From a virus, in IMG/VR virus record IMGVR_UViG_3300021963_007714, positions 45,029 to 109,028 of that record: a stretch of DNA of 64,000 nt. One strand, 5' to 3'. Numbering within the stretch: position 1 is the first letter of the stretch; each line of letters starts with the position of its first letter. The translations under genes were made by a program, and so were the position numbers. Below, piece after piece: positions 59,081 to 64,000 of this stretch. The notes under the pieces were generated by a model. It was not told the DNA's origin and ran no database searches. It saw nothing but the letters and a program-made list of their open reading frames with translations.

Positions 59081-61135
59081 ATGAGAAAGATATTATTAAA
59101 TCCATATTGGGCCCTATTAACCCTCGTAGCCGTGTTAGCACTGAGATTTTTTGATCCCAGTTTTGTTGAGTCGGTTAGACTACGCTATTTTGATCAACTT
59201 ATAACCAGTCAACCAAAGGTTGAAGTTCCTGTTCATACTGTTAACATTGATGAACAGACTTTGGAAAAATTAGGTCAATGGCCCTTTCCAAGAGGCGACT
59301 ATGCTAAAATGATCAACGATCTATACCAGCGTAACGCAGGACTTGTTGTATTCAATGTGTTAATGCCCGAATTTGATCGTTTCAAAGAGGACAAAGAATT
59401 AGCACAATATCTGAAGTCTCACCCAGTTGTTCTTCCTATATTAGGGCATACCAAAGACCGTAATGCCACACAGCCACCGCATACACAGGTAGTTGGACAA
59501 GATCCACAGGGCAAGGTGGTTGAATATCCAGGAGTTATAAGTTCAGTGGCAATAATAACAGGTCAGGCCACAGGTTATGGGGTAGTTAATACCTTTCCGG
59601 AAATAGATGGTGTTGTTCGTCGTATGCCCCTGGTAATTGCCAGCCAAGGTAAGTTACATCCAGCATTGGCTTTAGAAACACTGCGAGTAGCAGCACAAGA
59701 TCCTCGTGTTCAAATAAAGATAGGAGACATTGGTGTAGAGGCTTTGCGTGTGCCCAAGATAGGCAAGATACCGACAGATCCATTGAGTCGTATATGGATT
59801 GATTGGTCAGCACAGCCTAAAGAACATAGTTTTATGTCGTTGCCCGATGACTTCAAAGGTGAAATAGTCATTGTGGGTTTATCAGCAGCGGGCTTGGCTA
59901 ATCCTGTGGCCACAGCCAGAGGAGAAGTATGGCCTCACTTTTTACAGGGCACGGTGTTAGGAACACTAACTACACAGAGCCACATACAGAGACCCGACTG
60001 GGCAGATGCCGCCGAATTAGGTGCTATTGCTGTATTTGGCATTTTAATTATATTCTTATCAAGGTGGGTCTATGTCGGTATCGGATTTTATCTTATTCTT
60101 GCTGGTTCATGCGTGGCAGGCAGCATGTACGGGTATAGTAATTATAGGTGGCTTATTGATGCTACTTTGCCTACCCTTAGTATTCTTCTTGTAGCACTAC
60201 ATGCCTATACAGTGAAGTTTATTTCAGAATTCCTACAGAAACAGCAGATACGCAAACAGTTTCAAAGTTATCTATCACCAGATCTTGTGGCCAAACTGAT
60301 AAAAGATCCTAGCCTACTTAAACTGGGCGGTGAAGAAAAAGAACTCTCAATCATGTTTACAGATGTGCGCGGCTTTACATCAATATCAGAACACTATGGC
60401 AAAGATGTTCAAGGTCTTACAAAAATCATGAATCGTTATATGACTGCCATGACACGCAAGATATTAGAAAATCATGGCACATTAGACAAGTATATTGGTG
60501 ATGCTCAAATGGCGTTTTGGAATGCTCCATTAGATGAAACTATTCACTGTAAGGAAAGCGTCAAGGCAGCACTGGAAATGTTAGAAGATCTAAAGGTATT
60601 CAATGATGAAATTACCAAAGAAGGAATCCCTGCGTTTGGCATGGGCATTGGCATTAACACTGGGGTTGTTGTTGTCGGCAATATGGGCAGTGAGCAACGC
60701 TTTGACTATACTTGTTTGGGTGACGCAGTTAATTTGGCCAGCCGCTTAGAAGGTCAGAGCAAGAACTATGGCGTCCTATTGGTCATTGGTCCTGTAACAG
60801 AAAGCAGATTAGAGGGCACAGCATTTAGCCTACCTCTAGATTGTATTGCGGTCAAGGGCAAACACGAAGGTGTAAACATTTTTACAGCGTTTCATAATCC
60901 ACCTGAAAATCTCAAGGCACAATGGCTAGCAGACAAAGAACGTCATGTTGAGATGTTGGGTTATTATCGTGCTCAACAATGGAACAAGGCCTTGAAAGCA
61001 GTAGAAGCACTTAAAGGAAAATTCAATGGACAAATGGATCACTACTATGAACTATGGACCGAACGCATTCATGAAATGGCCAGCGCTGGATTACCCGCAG
61101 ATTGGGATGGCGTCTTTAGAGCAACCAGCAAGTGA
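59081..61135 (+). CDS. Membrane class III adenylate cyclase with CHASE2 sensor
   Basis: 684 aa. A membrane anchor (about 8-24) is followed by a CHASE2 extracytoplasmic domain to about 290 (LRYFDQLITSQPKVEVPVHT, VNIDEQTLEKLGQWPFPRGD). Three membrane helices occupy about 305-385, then a class III cyclase domain about 415-610. Catalytic residues visible: metal Asp428 (FTDVRGFTS) and Asp474, purine-selecting Lys470 (DKYIGDAQ) with Thr544, and transition-state Asn551 and Arg555 (GDAVNLASRLEG). The set fits ATP-to-cAMP conversion. A late promoter precedes it. CHASE2 cyclases are common in bacteria but not expected in phages, so recent transfer from a host is likely. Confidence 0.9.
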   Translation: MRKILLNPYWALLTLVAVLALRFFDPSFVESVRLRYFDQLITSQPKVEVPVHTVNIDEQTLEKLGQWPFPRGDYAKMINDLYQRNAGLVVFNVLMPEFDRFKEDKELAQYLKSHPVVLPILGHTKDRNATQPPHTQVVGQDPQGKVVEYPGVISSVAIITGQATGYGVVNTFPEIDGVVRRMPLVIASQGKLHPALALETLRVAAQDPRVQIKIGDIGVEALRVPKIGKIPTDPLSRIWIDWSAQPKEHSFMSLPDDFKGEIVIVGLSAAGLANPVATARGEVWPHFLQGTVLGTLTTQSHIQRPDWADAAELGAIAVFGILIIFLSRWVYVGIGFYLILAGSCVAGSMYGYSNYRWLIDATLPTLSILLVALHAYTVKFISEFLQKQQIRKQFQSYLSPDLVAKLIKDPSLLKLGGEEKELSIMFTDVRGFTSISEHYGKDVQGLTKIMNRYMTAMTRKILENHGTLDKYIGDAQMAFWNAPLDETIHCKESVKAALEMLEDLKVFNDEITKEGIPAFGMGIGINTGVVVVGNMGSEQRFDYTCLGDAVNLASRLEGQSKNYGVLLVIGPVTESRLEGTAFSLPLDCIAVKGKHEGVNIFTAFHNPPENLKAQWLADKERHVEMLGYYRAQQWNKALKAVEALKGKFNGQMDHYYELWTERIHEMASAGLPADWDGVFRATSK

Positions 61136-61139
61136 TATC

Positions 61140-61262
61140 ATGGACACACAAATAAAATTCTTTGTCACTGCTTGGTTTTGGCCCTACTTTGTCATGGGCA
61201 ATTTAGACAGTTGGCAAAAACTTGGTATAACACTAAACGGAGCAAGACCAATAAGGTGCTAA
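61140..61262 (+). CDS. Small hydrophobic protein between the two cyclases
   Basis: 40 aa, 4 nt after the first cyclase and directly abutting the second. The sequence (TQIKFFVTAWFWPYFVMGNL, then DSWQKLGITLNGARPIRC) has one weakly hydrophobic segment. No strong ribosome binding site is present, and translation would rely on coupling. It may be a real linker gene or a spacer. Confidence 0.4.
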   Translation: MDTQIKFFVTAWFWPYFVMGNLDSWQKLGITLNGARPIRC

Positions 61263-62492
61263 ATGGACAAAAAATTAACCACCATACTGTGTAGTGATGT
61301 TATAGGATACAGTCGTATGATGGGAGAGAATGAACATCTAACTCTCCAAAAATTAGATCAATGTAGACAGATCATTGATCCCAGTATAGCAAAATATAAT
61401 GGCCGTATTTTTAACACAGCAGGTGATGCTGTGTTGGCAGAGTTTGCCAGTCCCACTGACGCTGTAAAATGTGCTGTAGACATTCAAAACTCAATCAACA
61501 AACTTAATACGGACATGCGTTGGCGTATTGGCCTACATCTAGGCGAAGTCTATGCCTACGGTGATAATCTCATGGGCGACACCGTGAACATTGCTGCTCG
61601 TATAGAAAGCACTGCTGACTTGGGAGGTGTCTGCTTTAGCAGTCAGGTCTTTGATGCTATCAGTGGCAAGGTTACCATGGATATAGAATGGCGAGGACCA
61701 CAGTCATTTAAGAATATTAAAGATCCTATCAAAATCTATGCTGTAAAAATAGCAGGTGCCCAAAAAAACCCCAATGTAGTTCATAAAGAAACTGTGAAAT
61801 ATAGCAAGGAACAATTGATCAAGAGTGTGATAAATGACAAACCTGCCGTAGGTAAAACTCTACAAGATGCTCAAAATCTTAAACGTGATCGTCAGTTTGG
61901 TCCTGCTGTTCGTGTGTTAATGTGGCGTATTACAAAAAAGTGCGGAGCCAGTCTAAATGAACTGTTAGATATGAGCCAAAAAGAATTAGTGCCTGTAGAA
62001 CTAAGGCATGTTGTAGTGGCCATACTCAGTGAATATTGTAAAGGTGTAGACAGTGATCGAGCCATGTTAATTTACAAATTACTACAAGGACCGTTAGGTG
62101 TTCATCGTAGCCTTGGTTTACAGTTTTTAAAACAAGCGGCCAAGACCAATCCCGAAGCGCAGATGGAATATAGTTCTACAATTATGGAAGATCCACACAG
62201 CAGCCAAAATGAAATTACTGATGCTGTAGAACAGTTGGTCACTATGGCTCGAAGAAAGAGTCAACCTGCTATGTTGAAGTTATGTGACTACTATAATAAG
62301 GTGGGTGAAAAACATCAACAGTTTTTATGGTTGTGGGTATTGAGAGGACTGTTTGAACCTTCGGCACAGAACAAACTTCAACTGTTAATGAATACAATTA
62401 GCAAGACTGATTTTACTAATTGGAAAATAGAAGGGGAATCGCTGTTAGATGAAATTAAATTTAAGAACGATCCTGGTAACTATGGTTATTAA
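61263..62492 (+). CDS. Soluble class III nucleotide cyclase with helical repeat region
   Basis: 409 aa. The N-terminal cyclase domain (1-165) has Asp12 (LCSDVIGYSRMMG), Asp55 (FNTAGDAVLAEF), and Asn109 and Arg113 (GDTVNIAARIES). The Lys that usually selects adenine is replaced by Asn51, and the partner position is Asn102, so substrate specificity is uncertain. Residues about 195-400 are helical, in the style of Sel1/TPR repeats. This domain pairing occurs in bacterial cytoplasmic cyclases. It lies directly behind the CHASE2 cyclase. Confidence 0.82.
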   Translation: MDKKLTTILCSDVIGYSRMMGENEHLTLQKLDQCRQIIDPSIAKYNGRIFNTAGDAVLAEFASPTDAVKCAVDIQNSINKLNTDMRWRIGLHLGEVYAYGDNLMGDTVNIAARIESTADLGGVCFSSQVFDAISGKVTMDIEWRGPQSFKNIKDPIKIYAVKIAGAQKNPNVVHKETVKYSKEQLIKSVINDKPAVGKTLQDAQNLKRDRQFGPAVRVLMWRITKKCGASLNELLDMSQKELVPVELRHVVVAILSEYCKGVDSDRAMLIYKLLQGPLGVHRSLGLQFLKQAAKTNPEAQMEYSSTIMEDPHSSQNEITDAVEQLVTMARRKSQPAMLKLCDYYNKVGEKHQQFLWLWVLRGLFEPSAQNKLQLLMNTISKTDFTNWKIEGESLLDEIKFKNDPGNYGY

Positions 62493-63186
62493 TTTTAGCC
62501 AATCTTAGGAATTCAAATAACTTGAGATAACAATAACCAATATCTATTTCAAACCACCTACGTGATAATTTAATGCTGGCTGGGTTAAGATGGTGGTTGT
62601 TGTGCAACTCCTCTCCACCAATAACAATACCCCAAGGACAAATGTTCCTACTATTATCTTCTGTATGCCCATTTTTATATCCTAACCAGTGTCCTACACC
62701 GTTGATTACACCTGCTGCCCAAAATGGTATCCAGGCCATTTGGATCAGCCATATTATAATGCCCCATAATGAAAAACACAAGATGTTTATAATTAGCAGA
62801 ATAGTTATCCCCAACCAAGGAAGTTCGGAATAAACTCTGCGTTCTATCCAATCAGAGGGCGCATCGGGAGCGTAGGTCTTGGCCAATAACCCTCCCTTAA
62901 TAGCCAAACTATAATATCTAACGCCACGTAGCAGAATATTGAAGTTGCCAAAAACAACAGGACTATGCGGATCGCCAGGCCGATCGCTGTACCTATGATG
63001 CGCACGATGAACAGCCATCCACTCTTTTGTAACCATACCAGTAGTCAGCCACAACCACAACCTCATAAAGTGGCTTAATAGGGGATGAAACACGATACCA
63101 CGGTGTGCCATGCCCCTGTGTAGATATAGCGTCACGCAAATTATTGTTATATGTGTAGCTATCAGAGTCCATATAATCATCCACAT
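62461..63186 (-). CDS. Membrane fatty acid desaturase (acyl-CoA/acyl-lipid type)
   Basis: 241 aa. All three His boxes of membrane diiron desaturases are present: HRGMAHR (H23, H28), HRAHHRYSD (H60, H63, H64) and LHNNHHLNP. A late Gly-rich His motif (GHWLGYKNGHTEDNSRN) is also typical of delta-9 desaturases. Shorter than most bacterial members (about 300 aa or more) but complete in motifs. It introduces a double bond into fatty acyl chains in the host membrane. It starts in a TAATG overlap with the preceding gene, and its 3' end overlaps the cyclase end by 32 nt. Confidence 0.93.
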   Translation of the reverse strand: MWMIIWTLIATHITIICVTLYLHRGMAHRGIVFHPLLSHFMRLWLWLTTGMVTKEWMAVHRAHHRYSDRPGDPHSPVVFGNFNILLRGVRYYSLAIKGGLLAKTYAPDAPSDWIERRVYSELPWLGITILLIINILCFSLWGIIIWLIQMAWIPFWAAGVINGVGHWLGYKNGHTEDNSRNICPWGIVIGGEELHNNHHLNPASIKLSRRWFEIDIGYCYLKLFEFLRLAKINNHSYQDRS

Positions 63187-63383
63187 TAAACTACGCTGGC
63201 TGCTATATGAACAGCCTGCACTATGTATCTAAACATTTCTTCATTGCCTGCGCACTCTTGTGCCGCACGAACTTCTTTTATTTCTTGTAGTAAATAATTA
63301 CGTTCTTCGAGACTGAGTTGCCCACCACGATAGGCTGCTTCTATGTTGCTGATTTCTTGTATCAAAGGGTGTCCTACGGTCAT
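63186..63383 (-). CDS. Small phage protein, unknown function
   Basis: 65 aa. The ATG at 63383 is preferred (GGAGAAAGCG upstream and an ATGA overlap) over 63395. Helical, with HPLIQEISNIEAAYRGGQLS, then LEERNYLLQEIKEVRAAQEC. Phage proteins with this QLSxEEYxxLLxDL-like theme occur beside lysis genes. The assignment is weak. Confidence 0.6.
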   Translation of the reverse strand: MTVGHPLIQEISNIEAAYRGGQLSLEERNYLLQEIKEVRAAQECAGNEEMFRYIVQAVHIAASVV

Positions 63384-63754
63384 CGCTTTCTCCATGCGTT
63401 AATTGCTACGTCTAATCTCTGTATGGCTGTTCGTTTTCCTAATTCACAAAATATCTTGTTGGTATTAGAACGAAGTTTTATTATATGATTTTCAAGACCT
63501 TTTATATTCTCTGCCTGAGGGTCATTCCTTAATTCTGCGTATCTGCTGAGTCTTATAGCTTTGGGCACTAACTCACTGTAGTCTGGTTGCTCGCAATTGA
63601 GATTTTCTATAGCTATATGTAGTTCTACTACCTTGTCAAACATAACTGGATCGTGATCTCTGGGCCAATATTTTTTCACAGTATCAACACTGGATTGTAT
63701 TGTAGAACAACCTGTGATTAGAAAAAATAAGAATCCTACAAATAGCTTATTCAT
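63380..63754 (-). CDS. Small lipoprotein, possible lysis or envelope factor
   Basis: 124 aa from ATG 63754. The signal MNKLFVGFLFFLITGCS has a lipobox (ITGC, Cys16). The mature part has a YWPRDHDPVMFDKVVELHIA segment and a helix with IKGLENHIIKLRSNTNKIFC. It is an outer-membrane or periplasm-facing lipoprotein. An outer spanin is possible but the length and lack of a Pro-rich linker make it unsure. It overlaps both neighbours. Confidence 0.62.
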   Translation of the reverse strand: MNKLFVGFLFFLITGCSTIQSSVDTVKKYWPRDHDPVMFDKVVELHIAIENLNCEQPDYSELVPKAIRLSRYAELRNDPQAENIKGLENHIIKLRSNTNKIFCELGKRTAIQRLDVAINAWRKR

Positions 63755-63992
63755 CACCAGCAGCATCTTTGATTTCTTGTGCGGTGGCCTTACGACCTTT
63801 TGGTCCACCTATTGGTTTGTTAGCTTCATCTACTGCTTTCTTAGCAGCAGCATCTTCTTCACGTTTTTTCTTAAATGGATCTACATTTATTTCTTGTTCA
63901 GCAATAATACGCTCTTTGTCAATTGTTTTACCACGTAGTTGTAGGACAACTTCAACCTTTTGATTTAACCTAATTAGATCATTATCTAACAT
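63747..63992 (-). CDS. Charged C-terminal part of phage protein, start uncertain (may be partial)
   Basis: 81 aa from an ATG at 63992. The frame is still open to the window edge and no ribosome binding site is visible in the remaining 8 nt, so the gene may start outside the window. It is charged and helical (NQKVEVVLQLRGKTIDKERI, DPFKKKREEDAAAKKAVDEA) with a disordered Gly/Lys end. It overlaps the lipoprotein start by 8 nt. Unknown function. Confidence 0.5.
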   Translation of the reverse strand: MLDNDLIRLNQKVEVVLQLRGKTIDKERIIAEQEINVDPFKKKREEDAAAKKAVDEANKPIGGPKGRKATAQEIKDAAGDE

Positions 63993-64000
63993 ACGTATAC

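Noticed and set aside
1-64000. tRNA genes, integrase or other lysogeny genes, insertion sequences
   Set aside because: No cloverleaf-like sequence, recombinase motif or transposase was found on reading both strands; spacers are too short for tRNA clusters.

Overview
This window reads as part of a large lytic T4-like myovirus genome. AT-rich genes are packed almost without gaps and start codons often overlap stop codons (ATGA, TAATG). At least a dozen intergenic spacers carry the T4-type late promoter octamer TATAAATA or a one-base variant. Phage-typical genes include giant repeat-built structural proteins, a tailspike, nrdA/nrdB/glutaredoxin, ClpS, Hsp20, an HNH protein, exonucleases and proteins with T4-like capsid-targeting N-termini. 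Many small genes resemble those of T4-like cyanophages and pelagiphages, but no photosynthesis gene is present. CsgG/CsgF, a Tat-exported phosphatase, PstS, a TerC-type protein and a DUF3563-like gene point to a Gram-negative heterotrophic host, perhaps a betaproteobacterium. That host assignment is inference. I see no tRNA, integrase, CRISPR array or insertion sequence.

Layout. 1-12.1 kb: a giant modular virion protein (its 5' end lies outside the window), a small protein and a second large structural protein. 12.1-15.7 kb: a 1129-aa multidomain protein combining a zinc-protease motif, a GH19-like lysozyme, a RelA/SpoT-type HD domain and a repeated C-terminal module, preceded by a capsid-targeting-like N-terminus. 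15.8-17.0 kb: a reverse-strand cluster of six tiny genes. 17.0-24.7 kb: late head-associated and structural genes, a PD-(D/E)XK exonuclease and a pectate-lyase-fold tailspike. 24.7-30.2 kb: the ribonucleotide reductase operon followed by structural or lytic genes. 30.3-36.6 kb: small genes, ribosomal protein bS21, an exonuclease, a metallophosphoesterase, a ParB-like protein and an HNH protein. 36.7-41.8 kb: DnaK, Hsp20, ClpS, heme oxygenase, a ferredoxin-dependent bilin reductase and a capsid-targeted possible nuclease. 41.8-51.4 kb: adhesin-type proteins flanking a five-gene curli-like cluster (csgF, csgG, curlin, FecR-domain protein, curlin-repeat protein). 51.4-54.0 kb: small membrane proteins and a minimal C-family (DnaE-like) DNA polymerase. 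54.0-57.8 kb: a phosphate operon (PhoX, Cys-rich peptide, PstS) behind a Pho-box-like promoter. 57.8-64 kb: a TerC-family protein, a winged-helix-like protein, two class III nucleotide cyclases, and a reverse-strand operon ending in a fatty acid desaturase.

Themes. The phage seems equipped to alter host physiology broadly: phosphate supply (PhoX, PstS), dNTPs (NrdAB, Grx), second messengers (two cyclases and a possible (p)ppGpp hydrolase), protein quality control (DnaK, Hsp20, ClpS), translation (bS21), tetrapyrroles (HO, bilin reductase), membrane lipids (desaturase) and the cell surface (curli-like export and amyloid). Two promoter classes are visible: sigma70-like TTGAC-N16/17-TATAMT sites before a minority of genes, and TATAAATA late sites before structural and several accessory genes. 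At seven late sites the octamer lies only 4-7 nt before the ATG, predicting leaderless or nearly leaderless mRNAs. No stretch over 300 bases lacks a gene once the tiny reverse-strand genes at 16.4-16.95 kb are counted. The longest unassigned spacer (50.04-50.16 kb) holds a nested inverted-repeat structure.
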